Below, piece by piece: positions 1-8,591 of a DNA stretch of 64,000 bases. Every line of letters begins with the position of its first letter. Positions within the stretch are counted from its first letter, which is position 1. The notes beneath the pieces were generated by a model. The model was not told the origin of the DNA and ran no database searches. It worked only from the letters and a program-made list of their open reading frames with translations. Source of the DNA: Actinomycetota bacterium (GTDB taxonomy: Bacteria; Actinomycetota; Actinomycetes; Actinomycetales; Microbacteriaceae); assembly GCA_947449765.1 (NCBI GenBank), contig CANFSP010000003.1, positions 62,001 to 126,000 on the forward strand, read 5' to 3'. The translations under genes and the position numbers were made by a program.

Positions 1-585
1 AGGGTTTTCAATACCGATCCGCCAGGCCTTTCCGTCGGGGGCTTCCCCGGCCACAACGATGTCTCCCGAAAAAGACACCATTGCTCCAGAGGCCCCAGAG
101 AGCATAAGAGCACCCGCGATCAGATCGGCTGCAAAGCCCTTACCGATACCGCCTGGGTCGAGGCTCATTTCGTCAGGGATAGAAACAGACTCTTCGTCAA
201 GTCGAATGCCGTCGAGCGAGGTGAACAAACGCTTGCGTGCATCCCGGTCCGTTCGAAGCGCCGGTTGGACTTCCGACTCCACGTAGCCCACGCTCAGCAG
301 GGACGGCAACAGCGTGGGATTAAAGTCACCGTCGGTGAGCACAAAGCCCTCAATCATTTCAGCCACGAGGGCAACCGTGAGTGGCCCTACCTCAACGGCC
401 GCTGGGGCCAAGTGGTTGATACGACTTATTTCACTGTCGGAACGAAACCGTGACCAATCTGTCTCGCATCTCTCAGCGACGGCAAACGCGTCGTCCATCA
501 TTGCCTGACTGCCGCCCACGATAGTGATGACGGCCTCCCCGCCCATGATCACGCGGGTTTCACGCACGAATGCGGATTCAGTCAT
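1..585 (-). CDS. apbE: FAD:protein FMN transferase (ApbE), 3' end outside window
   Basis: ApbE covalently attaches FMN from FAD to a Thr/Ser of exported flavoproteins. The visible part (about 195 residues, no stop) reads from ATG at 585. It shows the family pattern RFRSDSEISRIN near residue 40, the core motif DPGGIGKGFAADL, then FSGDI and WRIGIEN at the window edge. The ATG overlaps the stop of the upstream gene as ATGACTGA, so translation is probably coupled. No lipoprotein signal is visible at the N-terminus. Its flavinylation target is not in the window and could lie beyond position 1. Assignment to the family is firm; the partner is unknown. Confidence 0.9.
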   Translation of the reverse strand, partial: MTESAFVRETRVIMGGEAVITIVGGSQAMMDDAFAVAERCETDWSRFRSDSEISRINHLAPAAVEVGPLTVALVAEMIEGFVLTDGDFNPTLLPSLLSVGYVESEVQPALRTDRDARKRLFTSLDGIRLDEESVSIPDEMSLDPGGIGKGFAADLIAGALMLSGASGAMVSFSGDIVVAGEAPDGKAWRIGIENP

Positions 586-1153
586 CGGCCTCTGAATTGC
601 CGCCATCGCCGCCGTCATCCTGGGTGTCGTCGTCGCTGGAACCGTTGTCATCCGACCCACTGTCATCCGACCCACTGTCATCGTCCTGCGACGAATCCGG
701 ATCGGTCCAGCTTCCACCGGAGTTTGGATTGCCACCCGAGTTGCCACCATTTCCCGGTGTTGACGAACTGCCCGAGCCTGTGGTGACACCGTCTACCGGT
801 GTCGTGGTTGTGCCACCGGCACTTGGGTTCGACGGAGTCGTGCCACCACTCGGAGAGGCGGATCCAGACCCGCCTGTCGTGCCACTGATTGTTCCGGGAT
901 CAATCACGTAGGCGGACGAGGAGTTGGCGTTGGGGGTAGGAAACGACGTTGCGCCAGGTGATGCTGCCGGGCCGAGGGCGGGAATCAACGCTCCGGACGG
1001 CCCCACGGTCATCGTCGAGATAAGGGTTTGGCTGGACGCCTCCGTGAGAGATCCGCCGCTGGCCGTGAGGGTTTCCGCGTTAACCGCCATGGCGCCTGCT
1101 GCCGAACCGAGAACGCCGATAAACGAAAGGGCGGTAATCATGTAACTCTTCAT
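578..1153 (-). CDS. exported low-complexity Asp/Ser/Gly-rich protein
   Basis: This 191-residue protein starts at ATG 1153, with a GGA five bases upstream; a GTG at 1162 is an alternative. The first 26 residues form a typical signal peptide (hydrophobic ALSFIGVLGSAAGAMA, then AETLTA). The rest is low complexity: a Ser/Thr/Gly/Pro region, then a strongly acidic C-terminal 40 residues dominated by Asp and Ser. No catalytic domain, Cys or His was seen, and I do not recognise a family. It is coupled to apbE by an 8-base overlap and divergent from a two-component system. An extracytoplasmic spacer or ion-binding surface protein is possible, but function is not established. Confidence 0.72.
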   Translation of the reverse strand: MKSYMITALSFIGVLGSAAGAMAVNAETLTASGGSLTEASSQTLISTMTVGPSGALIPALGPAASPGATSFPTPNANSSSAYVIDPGTISGTTGGSGSASPSGGTTPSNPSAGGTTTTPVDGVTTGSGSSSTPGNGGNSGGNPNSGGSWTDPDSSQDDDSGSDDSGSDDNGSSDDDTQDDGGDGGNSEADD

Positions 1154-1218
1154 GGATTCCACGGTAATGCGGTGAAGTACAAGCGCGCGGTGGCGTTCAT
1201 CAAAGAATTACCCAAAAT

Positions 1219-1230
1219 ATTGCCGGCAAT
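1219..1230. repeat. 12-bp perfect palindrome in the divergent promoter region
   Basis: ATTGCCGGCAAT is a perfect palindrome lying between the exported-protein gene (start 1153, minus) and the response regulator (start 1278, plus). Its position would suit an operator, but short palindromes arise by chance and OmpR-type regulators usually bind direct repeats. The assignment is weak. Confidence 0.25.
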
Positions 1231-1277
1231 CCTACGCAGTTCCTCGCCACACGAACGGTGCTCGCCAGAATAGAGGC

Positions 1278-1958
1278 ATGCGAATATTGCTCGTTGAAGA
1301 CGACCCCTCCGTGGCTGCTGGCGTCATCGACGCCCTAGGTGGTGGTTTCGACGTCGTGCATGTCCAGACCGGAAAGGCCGCGCTCGAGGCGTTCACGCGA
1401 GACGAGCCTGACCTCATCCTTCTCGACCTGGGCTTACCAGACTGTGACGGGACAGATGTTTGCCGTCAAATCAGAAGTAGCTCCGCGGTACCCATCATTG
1501 TGGTGAGCGCTCGTGGAGATGAGATTGATCGCGTTCTCACTCTGGAGATGGGGGCCGACGATTATGTCGTTAAGCCGTTTGGCATGCGTGAACTCATTGC
1601 TCGAATTCGTGCCGTTACCCGGCGCACGTCACAGAACTCGTCCACCGGAGAAAGCGCACCCGAAGCGCAACGGACTCTTTTCGGACTAGTGATTGATACC
1701 CGATCTCAACGCGCAGCCCTCAACGGCGAGGAGATTCACCTGACTCCGAAAGAGTTTGACCTCATCGTCTATCTCTCAAATGACCCCGGTGCGATTTATC
1801 GCCGACAAGACATTCTTCACGATGTATGGGAAACCAACTGGTATGGCACCTCGAAGACGCTTGACGCACACATTGCGGCAATTCGAAAAAAGCTTGGCTC
1901 ACCAACGTGGATTGAGTCGGTTCGCGGTGTTGGCTTTCGATTTGGCGGCCCCGAGTGA
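1278..1958 (+). CDS. OmpR/PhoB-family response regulator
   Basis: A cytoplasmic transcriptional regulator of 226 residues. The receiver domain (1-115) has acidic residues E7, D8 and D9, phosphoacceptor D50 in LLDLGLP, S77 and K99 in VVKPF. The C-terminal winged-helix domain (about 130-224) contains HLTPKEFDLIVYL and the recognition segment SKTLDAHIAAIRKKLG, ending in the typical VRGVGFRF. Its stop overlaps the start of the histidine kinase gene (GTGA), so the two form a coupled pair. It is divergent from the exported protein and apbE, which are plausible targets by position only. The inducing signal is unknown. Confidence 0.93.
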   Translation: MRILLVEDDPSVAAGVIDALGGGFDVVHVQTGKAALEAFTRDEPDLILLDLGLPDCDGTDVCRQIRSSSAVPIIVVSARGDEIDRVLTLEMGADDYVVKPFGMRELIARIRAVTRRTSQNSSTGESAPEAQRTLFGLVIDTRSQRAALNGEEIHLTPKEFDLIVYLSNDPGAIYRRQDILHDVWETNWYGTSKTLDAHIAAIRKKLGSPTWIESVRGVGFRFGGPE

Positions 1959-3343
1959 GAATGCGATTCATTGCCGCGATTGCTGCCGTTACTCTCCTGG
2001 TTTTATTAGTCCAAGACGTGCCTCTCGCGTTCTACATGCACCAAAATGAGCAAAACAAAATAACGGGTACTCTTCAACGCGATGCCCTTGTCCTTGCGGG
2101 TCGGAGCCAGACGGCCCTCTGGTCTCCGTCGAGCGCCAGCACCGAACAGCTGTCAACGCTTGCCGCGGATTACCACAACAGCGGTGGTGCCCGCGTGGTC
2201 ATCGTCAATGCCTCCGGAACCGCCATCGTAACCAGTGACGATGACCAAGCGACAGTCGGAGAAGACTACTCAACTCGACCCGAAATACAAGCGGCGCTCG
2301 CGGGAAGCATTGCGACCGGAACACGATTTTCAAGCGTCCTCAATCAATCCCTGCTCTACGTCACGGTTCCCGTTTTTAATGGGGCAAACACAATCGGGGC
2401 GGTTCGCCTCACCTATCCCGAAGACATCGTCACCAATGCCGTCAACGCTCAGGTGTGGGTGCTCGGACTCGTTGCGCTGACAACCCTGCTACTTGCGGCC
2501 ATTGCCGGAACTATTTTCGCTCGAGGTCTGACGCGTCGACTCAACGCACTTGAGGTAGCAACGGAGGCTCTCGCCGACGGCGACCTATCCGTTCGCGCTG
2601 ACACACGTCATGGCCCACCCGAACTTCGTTCACTTGCTCGCACCTTCAACACCATGACCGCTCGATTACAGGCACTCATTAATTTGCAGAATGGCTTCGC
2701 CTCGGACGCCTCACACCAATTGAGAACTCCCTTGACTGCCTTGAGGCTGCGGTTAGAACGCGCAAGTGATCTCATCGCGACCGATCCTCAGGGTGCCGCC
2801 GAACGGCTCATCGCTGCCGAACGAGAAGCAGACAGGATGAGTGATCTCATCGAAGGGCTCCTACAGCTGAGCAGGGCTGAGTCGTCATCCGTCGCCCAAA
2901 CCACCGTGGATCTCGCAGAAATCGCGAACGCCCGAGTGGAACACTGGCAACCACTTGCCGACGAACATGGCGTGATGATTCGCTGTGAAGCGCCGAGTTC
3001 GGCGCGCATCACCGCTGTTCCGACAGCGGTGGAGCAGATCATCGACAACTTCATCGACAACGCGCTCTCGGTCAGTCCCGCAAAGTCACTCATCATCGTT
3101 CGTGTCGCTCCAGATCGCGACGGTATTGCGCTCAGCGTGCTGGACGAAGGTCCAGGGCTTTCCAGTGAAGAGTGTCTGCGGGCTTTTGACCGTTTCTGGC
3201 GTGCCTCGTCCGAGACGCCTGGAACCGGTCTCGGACTCGCAATAGTTCGTCAACTCGCCATTGCGTCTCAGGCACACGCGGAACTTATCCCCCGCAGCCC
3301 GCGCGGACTTGAGGCTCGCGTCGTCTTTCAGACCGCACGCTAA
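1955..3343 (+). CDS. membrane sensor histidine kinase
   Basis: A 462-residue kinase partner of the preceding regulator. It starts at GTG 1955, overlapping the regulator stop by four bases. Transmembrane segment 1 lies at about 5-28 and segment 2 at about 167-190. Between them is an extracytoplasmic sensor region of about 135 residues. A HAMP linker follows (190-243), then the HisKA dimerisation segment with phosphoacceptor H254 in SHQLRTPL. The ATPase domain has an N-box (IIDNFIDNALSVS), G1 (VLDEGPGLS) and G2 (GTGLGLAIV). All catalytic motifs are intact. The ligand cannot be inferred from sequence. Confidence 0.93.
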   Translation: MRMRFIAAIAAVTLLVLLVQDVPLAFYMHQNEQNKITGTLQRDALVLAGRSQTALWSPSSASTEQLSTLAADYHNSGGARVVIVNASGTAIVTSDDDQATVGEDYSTRPEIQAALAGSIATGTRFSSVLNQSLLYVTVPVFNGANTIGAVRLTYPEDIVTNAVNAQVWVLGLVALTTLLLAAIAGTIFARGLTRRLNALEVATEALADGDLSVRADTRHGPPELRSLARTFNTMTARLQALINLQNGFASDASHQLRTPLTALRLRLERASDLIATDPQGAAERLIAAEREADRMSDLIEGLLQLSRAESSSVAQTTVDLAEIANARVEHWQPLADEHGVMIRCEAPSSARITAVPTAVEQIIDNFIDNALSVSPAKSLIIVRVAPDRDGIALSVLDEGPGLSSEECLRAFDRFWRASSETPGTGLGLAIVRQLAIASQAHAELIPRSPRGLEARVVFQTAR

Positions 3344-3423
3344 TCCCGGTTCTTTTCAGGTGCCGACAACTACAATTGGGGCACAGGATGATGGCATCCT
3401 GTCTGCTACAGCAAAGGATGCGC

Positions 3424-4122
3424 GTGGGCTTTTTCGACAAACTCGAGCACGGTCTTGAGCGAAGTGTCAACGGCCTGTTCGCAAAAACGTTCAAATCGGG
3501 CGTTCAGCCCGTCGAGCTGACGGCGGCGCTTCGACGAGAACTCGATACCCGGGCCAACGTGGTCTCCCGGGAACGCATTCTGGTTCCCAATATCTTCCAA
3601 ATAATGCTGTCGAGAAACGATTTTGATCGCATGTCCGGGCTGGGCGAGTCGTTGACCAACGAACTCACCAACGCGTTAACCACTCATGCGGTGAGTCAGG
3701 GCTATCAATTTCCCGGTCCGCTCAACGTGAGTTTGGTGCTCGAAGTCGATCGGCCGGTCGGTGTGGTCTCGATCTTTTCGGAAAGCGTCGTGGGTGAGGT
3801 GACCTGGTCCGGCACCCTTGAGATAGCCGGCAAACGCTATCCGCTATCCCCGGGGCGCACTGTGCTCGGTCGAGGAACCGAAGCAGACATCACCATCGAG
3901 GACTCGAGCATCTCGCGAAAACATCTTGAAGTTTTGTGGGATGGAAAGCGAGCTGAAGCTCACGATCTGGGGTCTACCAACGGTTCGATGCTCAATGGTG
4001 TGAAATTTCGCAAGGCGGCACTCTCATCAGGAAATGTCATCACCATAGGTTCGTCGCGAATTTCGTACGCCCTCATCCCCGAGTCTCGCGAAACACAATC
4101 GAGTCGAGGTGACGCGGGATGA
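3424..4122 (+). CDS. fhaA: FHA domain protein FhaA (DUF3662 + FHA)
   Basis: Phosphothreonine-binding scaffold of the Ser/Thr kinase operon, 232 residues. The start is placed at GTG 3424 because AAAGG lies six bases upstream and because family members begin with a short GFFDKLE-type sequence; an in-frame ATG at 3418 is the alternative. The N-terminal DUF3662 domain (1-115) contains the family stretch FKSGVQPVEL. The C-terminal FHA domain (about 140-220) shows GRGTEADI, SSISRKHLEV and the LGSTNGSMLNG signature. In mycobacteria FhaA binds the MurJ pseudokinase domain and PknB; such partners are inference here. It overlaps fhaB by ATGA. Confidence 0.92.
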   Translation: MGFFDKLEHGLERSVNGLFAKTFKSGVQPVELTAALRRELDTRANVVSRERILVPNIFQIMLSRNDFDRMSGLGESLTNELTNALTTHAVSQGYQFPGPLNVSLVLEVDRPVGVVSIFSESVVGEVTWSGTLEIAGKRYPLSPGRTVLGRGTEADITIEDSSISRKHLEVLWDGKRAEAHDLGSTNGSMLNGVKFRKAALSSGNVITIGSSRISYALIPESRETQSSRGDAG

Positions 4123-4655
4123 GCGAACTCACACTCCTCATCTTCAAAGTGGCATTCCTCATTGCCCTCTGGGTATTTGTCTTCTTCGTCGTAGCCGCTG
4201 TTCGGCGAGACCTCTTCGGCGAGCGCGTCACCAAACTTGGCACTGCTGCGACCAAACAGGCGCGCGATATCGCGGCCGTTTTCGTGGGGGGAAGTCGCGA
4301 TTCTGCTTCTTCGCCGACGCCCCAGTCACCAGCCGTGACAGCGGCAAGTGGTCCTCTCGGTCGCGCCCTTGAACTCGTCATTGTGTCCGGGACCCGAGTG
4401 GGCGATCGACTCGCACTGACCACGGAACCCGTTTCAATTGGACGCTCGTCCGATTCAACCGTGGTCATCCGGGACGATTTCACGTCAAGCCATCATGCCC
4501 GATTGGAATACCGCTCGGGATCGTGGGTGGTATCGGATCTCGGTTCGACCAATGGTACTTTCCTTTCCGGAAAACGAATCTCGGCACCAACCGTCATTCA
4601 GTTGGACCAACCCCTCACCATCGGCGCGACAACGTTTGCGATTCGGGCGGTCTAA
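4119..4655 (+). CDS. fhaB: membrane-anchored FHA domain protein FhaB
   Basis: A 178-residue protein with one N-terminal transmembrane helix (about 7-27, hydrophobic IFKVAFLIALWVFVFFVV), a linker, and a C-terminal FHA domain (about 95-175). The FHA landmarks are IGRSSDSTVVI, SSHHARLE and LGSTNGTFLSG. FhaB-type proteins (FipA in mycobacteria) recruit phosphothreonine partners to the divisome or elongation machinery. The start overlaps the fhaA stop (ATGA), and its own stop overlaps the phosphatase start (TAATG). It is cotranscribed with the kinases whose products it probably binds. Confidence 0.92.
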   Translation: MSELTLLIFKVAFLIALWVFVFFVVAAVRRDLFGERVTKLGTAATKQARDIAAVFVGGSRDSASSPTPQSPAVTAASGPLGRALELVIVSGTRVGDRLALTTEPVSIGRSSDSTVVIRDDFTSSHHARLEYRSGSWVVSDLGSTNGTFLSGKRISAPTVIQLDQPLTIGATTFAIRAV

Positions 4656-5743
4656 TGTTCGATTCCTTCGCACTTTCTGATGTCGGACGTGTCCGGCAAA
4701 CCAACCAAGACAGTGGCTATGCCGGTGCCTTTTTGCTGGTCGTCGCCGATGGAATGGGGGGACACGCAGGTGGCGATGTTGCATCGCGCATTGCCGTATC
4801 GCACCTTGCGCAGCTCGATCGAGAGTTCACGTCAATTTCAGAGGCCAAGCGCGAACTCAAGAAGCACGTCTTGCGGGCAAATCAGCTGATACTGAATGTC
4901 GTCGTTGAATACCCGCAACTTGCTGGCCTCGGCACGACACTCAGTGCCGTTGTCCGCGTCGGGTCTACTGCGGTCATCGCGCACATTGGTGACTCACGGG
5001 TCTACCGAGTTCGCGACTCACGTATCCAACAACTAACCAAAGATCACACGTTCGTTCAACAACTCATCGACGGCGGTCGCATTACGGCGGCTGAAGCAAC
5101 CGTTCATCCTCGGCGATCAGTTCTGATGCGCGTTTTAGGCGATGTGGATGCTCGACCCGAACTTGACCTGATCGAAGCAGACATCGACAGCGCGGATACC
5201 TGGCTGGTCTGTTCGGACGGCCTTACGGGAGTCATGGCTGACGCAGACATATTGGCCCGAGTTGCGCGCAAAGGAGCACTTTCACAGCGTGCTCGTGGGT
5301 TGCTGTCGCAGAGCCTCGACCTTGGGGCGCCTGACAATGTCACCCTTGTCATTGCGCAGCCACTCCCAACGTCTTTAGGGTCATCCGTTGACGATTCATC
5401 CCCGGTTCCACGTGGAACGTTCGTTGGATCCGCGACTGGAGACGACCCGCTGAACAATCTCCTTCAGACGTCGTCACCAAACCGAGTGTCTCGAAGTCGA
5501 GTGAGCTCTCCGCTTCCCGTCTCCACTGACGGAATTCCGGTCATTCTTGACGAGGCTGATGCCGCCGATACGAGCGACGATGGCTCAGCCTCAACGGGGA
5601 ATTCTCAGAGTGACGTGTTGAGGCGCTTTTTTTCGTCTCAACGCTCACGAGTGATTCTTGCCATCATCGTCGGAGTAGTTGTTATCTCCGCTGCGGTAGC
5701 TCTCGTTCTGGTCACGACGCATGGCGGGGGTCCCACCGGATAA
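4655..5743 (+). CDS. pstP: PP2C-family Ser/Thr phosphatase PstP
   Basis: Metal-dependent phosphatase that reverses Ser/Thr kinase signalling, 362 residues. Start ATG 4655 overlaps the fhaB stop and begins MFDSFALSDVGRVRQTNQD, the normal N-terminus of this family. Metal-binding and catalytic motifs present are the R and D of VRQTNQD, ADGMGGHAGG, HIGDSRVYR, CSDGLTG and GAPDNVTLV. The cytoplasmic catalytic domain covers about 1-235, followed by a disordered linker and one transmembrane helix at about 332-354. The extracellular tail after the helix is very short, unlike the longer tail in mycobacteria. It ends overlapping rodA (TAATG). Confidence 0.95.
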   Translation: MFDSFALSDVGRVRQTNQDSGYAGAFLLVVADGMGGHAGGDVASRIAVSHLAQLDREFTSISEAKRELKKHVLRANQLILNVVVEYPQLAGLGTTLSAVVRVGSTAVIAHIGDSRVYRVRDSRIQQLTKDHTFVQQLIDGGRITAAEATVHPRRSVLMRVLGDVDARPELDLIEADIDSADTWLVCSDGLTGVMADADILARVARKGALSQRARGLLSQSLDLGAPDNVTLVIAQPLPTSLGSSVDDSSPVPRGTFVGSATGDDPLNNLLQTSSPNRVSRSRVSSPLPVSTDGIPVILDEADAADTSDDGSASTGNSQSDVLRRFFSSQRSRVILAIIVGVVVISAAVALVLVTTHGGGPTG

Positions 5744-7140
5744 TGGCCGAACTGAGCCTGGCACAGGCCGAACTTCACACGGGTGAGATTCCCAAACTTC
5801 GGGCGCCGCGCACCTCACAGCGTCTGCGAAACATTGAATTGGGTCTGCTTTGCAGTGCCTTTACGCTCACCACTCTCGCGATAATGTTCGTGCAGTTCGG
5901 GGTCGTCGGTCGCGTAGATATTCATCCTCTTGGCCTGTGGACCTTGGTCTTTGGTCTCACCTTGGTCGTACACGTCATTCTGCGCATGGTTGCACCTCAG
6001 GCGGACCCGCTGTTCATCCCTCTTGCGTTCACCCTGAACGGTCTAGGCATTGCGGAAATCTACCGAATTGACCTCTATGCACAATCGCTTGGATGGGACG
6101 CTCTCGCCACCAAGCAACTGGCGTGGACCGCCTTGGCATTGGGTTGCGTCGCGGCCGTGCTCCTCATTGTGCGAGATCATCGCGCTCTTCAGCGTTATAC
6201 GTACACCTTTGGGCTCGTCGCCGTGGTGCTCCTTCTGCTTCCGGCCGTGCCCCTCATAGGTCAAGAAATCTCGGGTGCACGAGTGTGGATACACCTCGGA
6301 CCACTCTCCTTTCAGCCGGGTGAAATTGCCAAAATTGCCCTCGCGGTGTTCTTCGCCGGTTACTTGGTATCTCACCGGGAAAGCTTGTCTGTCGTTGGTC
6401 GCAAGTTCCTTGGCATCCGAATGCCCCGTGGACGTGACCTTGGTCCCATCATCGCCGTGTGGATTTTGTCAATGCTCGTCATCGTGATCCAAAAGGACTT
6501 GGGCACTGGTCTCCTCTTTTTCGGACTGTTCCTCGTCATGCTCTACGTCGCGACCGCTCGCGTGAGTTGGGTTGTTCTCGGCGTCAGCCTCATCCTGCTC
6601 GGCGGTGCGCTCGCTAACCAATTTCTCGGATACGTACATGATCGTTTTGCCAACTGGTACGACGCCTTCAACCCCGCAATCTACAACGCGGAAGGTGGTT
6701 CTTATCAGGTGGTCCAAGGCATATTTGGGCTGGCGCATGGTGGTCTACTCGGCACCGGTCTGGGGCGCGGCATGCCCTACATCACACCCGTCTCGCAGAG
6801 CGACTACATCATCTCGAGTCTCGGTGAAGAGCTTGGTCTGGCAGGCATTTTCGCCATCTTGTGTATTTACGTTCTTTTTATCGCGCGCGGGTTGCGCATT
6901 GGTTTCTCAGGACACGATGATTTTGGCGGGTTGCTCGCTGTGGGACTCTCCTTTGTCGTTGCACTGCAGTGCTTCATTGTGATTGGGGGCATAACTCGAC
7001 TGCTTCCGCTCACAGGTCTGACGACGCCGTTCTTAGCGGCCGGGGGAAGTTCGCTGGTCGCTAACTGGATCATTGTTGCCCTGCTTCTCAGAATTTCAGA
7101 TGCAAACCGTCGCGGTTCCGGGAGAGTGATTGCTCAGTGA
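5743..7140 (+). CDS. rodA: SEDS-family peptidoglycan glycosyltransferase RodA/FtsW
   Basis: A 465-residue polytopic membrane enzyme that polymerises lipid II into glycan strands with a class B PBP. Conserved SEDS elements are the GARVWIHLGPLSFQPGEIAK segment, QKDLGTGLLFFG with the catalytic Asp, and the C-terminal LPLTGLTTPFLAAGGSS loop. About ten or more hydrophobic segments are visible. Gene order places it as the actinobacterial rodA paralogue rather than the ftsW of the dcw cluster. Start and stop overlap both neighbours, and it is followed directly by its likely partner pbpA. Confidence 0.94.
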   Translation: MAELSLAQAELHTGEIPKLRAPRTSQRLRNIELGLLCSAFTLTTLAIMFVQFGVVGRVDIHPLGLWTLVFGLTLVVHVILRMVAPQADPLFIPLAFTLNGLGIAEIYRIDLYAQSLGWDALATKQLAWTALALGCVAAVLLIVRDHRALQRYTYTFGLVAVVLLLLPAVPLIGQEISGARVWIHLGPLSFQPGEIAKIALAVFFAGYLVSHRESLSVVGRKFLGIRMPRGRDLGPIIAVWILSMLVIVIQKDLGTGLLFFGLFLVMLYVATARVSWVVLGVSLILLGGALANQFLGYVHDRFANWYDAFNPAIYNAEGGSYQVVQGIFGLAHGGLLGTGLGRGMPYITPVSQSDYIISSLGEELGLAGIFAILCIYVLFIARGLRIGFSGHDDFGGLLAVGLSFVVALQCFIVIGGITRLLPLTGLTTPFLAAGGSSLVANWIIVALLLRISDANRRGSGRVIAQ

Positions 7141-8591
7141 ATCGCGAGCTCAAGCGCCTTTCCGTCGTGATAGCGGTCATGTTTTTAGCGCTCTTTGTCG
7201 TGACGACCTACATCCAGGTCGTCGCCGTCGACTCATTGAGTGCTGATGGTCGCAATACCCGTGTTCTCTTCGATTCATATAAGACCCAGCGTGGCAGCAT
7301 CCGAGTTGATGGTTCTCCTGTCGCCATCTCACTACCGAGCGGTGATGAATACTCATTCCAGCGCACGTATCCTGATCCATTCGTCTATGCGCAAACGACC
7401 GGCTTTTACTCGCTAAATCACGGCGTCATGGGAATAGAGGGTGCCCTCAATTCTTTTCTGAGCGGGACTGACAACGCGCAGTTTCTCGACCAACTCAATG
7501 CGCTTCTCACCGGAAAACCCATCAGTGGGGCTACGGTAGACCTCACGTTGTCGGCCCGGGTTCAACAGGCAGCATGGGATGCTCTCGGCACGTTCACCGG
7601 GGCAGTCACCGTTCTCGAAGTGGATACCGGAAAGATTGTCGCGATGGCATCCACCCCCTCATACGACCCGAACTCACTCTCAAGCCATGACGAGAATTCA
7701 GTCATTCAGTCGTATGAGCGTCTCGTAGCGGATCCGAGTAATCCCCTGACAAATCGGGTGATCGACGGTCGAATGAATCCGCCAGGATCCACCTTCAAAC
7801 TCGTCGTTGCTGCGGCTGCTCTTGAATCCGGCAAGTACACACCAGAGAGCACTTTCCCCAATCCAAGCGAGCTTCTGCTGCCCCAAACCACGGTTCTGAT
7901 TCATAATTCAGACGGTAAGACCTGTGGTCCCGGAGATGTGGTCACGATGAGGGATGCCCTTCGACTGAGCTGCAACATCCCATTTGCTGAACTGGGCATG
8001 GAGCTTGGCTCGAAAGCTCTGCTCACGCAGGCGGAGAAGTTTGGTTTCAATACATCTTTCACGATTCCCATGTCTGTTGAAGCGAGCTCCTTTCCCCTGG
8101 TTCTCGATACGCCACAAACGGGTTTAGCCTCTTTTGGCCAGTTCGACGTTCGTGCAACGCCACTTCAAATTGCCATGTTGAGCGCAGCCATCGCGAATGG
8201 TGGGGTTCTCATGACCCCGAATGTCGTCGAATCGATCACGAGTTCAGATTTGAAGCCCATCTCCACGTTCACGCCACGTGAATTTAGTCGCCCAATCTCG
8301 CCGTCAACGGCGGCAACACTGCGTGACATGATGATCGGAGATGTCGCCAATGGGGCGGCAAGTAATGCGAAGATAAGTGGTGTCGATGTCGGCGGAAAAA
8401 CGGGAACGGCGGAGAACGGGGAAGACCAGCCCTACTCTCTGTGGTTCACCGGTTTTGCAGGCAATGATGCACATACTTATGCCGTGACCGTCCTCATTGA
8501 AGATGGTGGTGGCATGGGGCAAAACGGGTACGGCAATCTTTTGGCTGCCCCGATAGCGAAGAAAGTTTTAGAGGCGGTGTTGAACAAATGA
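7137..8591 (+). CDS. pbpA: class B penicillin-binding protein PbpA
   Basis: A D,D-transpeptidase that cross-links peptidoglycan, 484 residues, starting at GTG 7137 (GTGA overlap with rodA). One N-terminal signal anchor lies at about 8-28. A short pedestal region follows, with the RGSI motif near residue 52. The transpeptidase domain contains the active-site S218-T-F-K221, the SCN triad (LRLSCNIPF) and the KTG box in VGGKTGTAENG. All catalytic motifs are intact. The coupling with rodA supports a polymerase/cross-linker pair. The stop overlaps the pknA start (ATGA). Confidence 0.95.
   Translation: MNRELKRLSVVIAVMFLALFVVTTYIQVVAVDSLSADGRNTRVLFDSYKTQRGSIRVDGSPVAISLPSGDEYSFQRTYPDPFVYAQTTGFYSLNHGVMGIEGALNSFLSGTDNAQFLDQLNALLTGKPISGATVDLTLSARVQQAAWDALGTFTGAVTVLEVDTGKIVAMASTPSYDPNSLSSHDENSVIQSYERLVADPSNPLTNRVIDGRMNPPGSTFKLVVAAAALESGKYTPESTFPNPSELLLPQTTVLIHNSDGKTCGPGDVVTMRDALRLSCNIPFAELGMELGSKALLTQAEKFGFNTSFTIPMSVEASSFPLVLDTPQTGLASFGQFDVRATPLQIAMLSAAIANGGVLMTPNVVESITSSDLKPISTFTPREFSRPISPSTAATLRDMMIGDVANGAASNAKISGVDVGGKTGTAENGEDQPYSLWFTGFAGNDAHTYAVTVLIEDGGGMGQNGYGNLLAAPIAKKVLEAVLNK

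Noticed and set aside
570-911. Long plus-strand reading frame rich in Ser/Pro opposite the exported protein gene
   Set aside because: It is a shadow of the low-complexity minus-strand gene, with no start signals or family match.
578-1153. Possible ApbE flavinylation site in the exported protein (DGVTTGSG)
   Set aside because: The typical D-G/A-x-S/T-G-A-T/S motif is not matched, and no FMN-binding domain is visible.
5405-5418. Palindrome GTTCCACGTGGAAC within pstP, similar to parS
   Set aside because: Four mismatches from the 16-base parS consensus (symmetrical); within a coding linker, probably chance.
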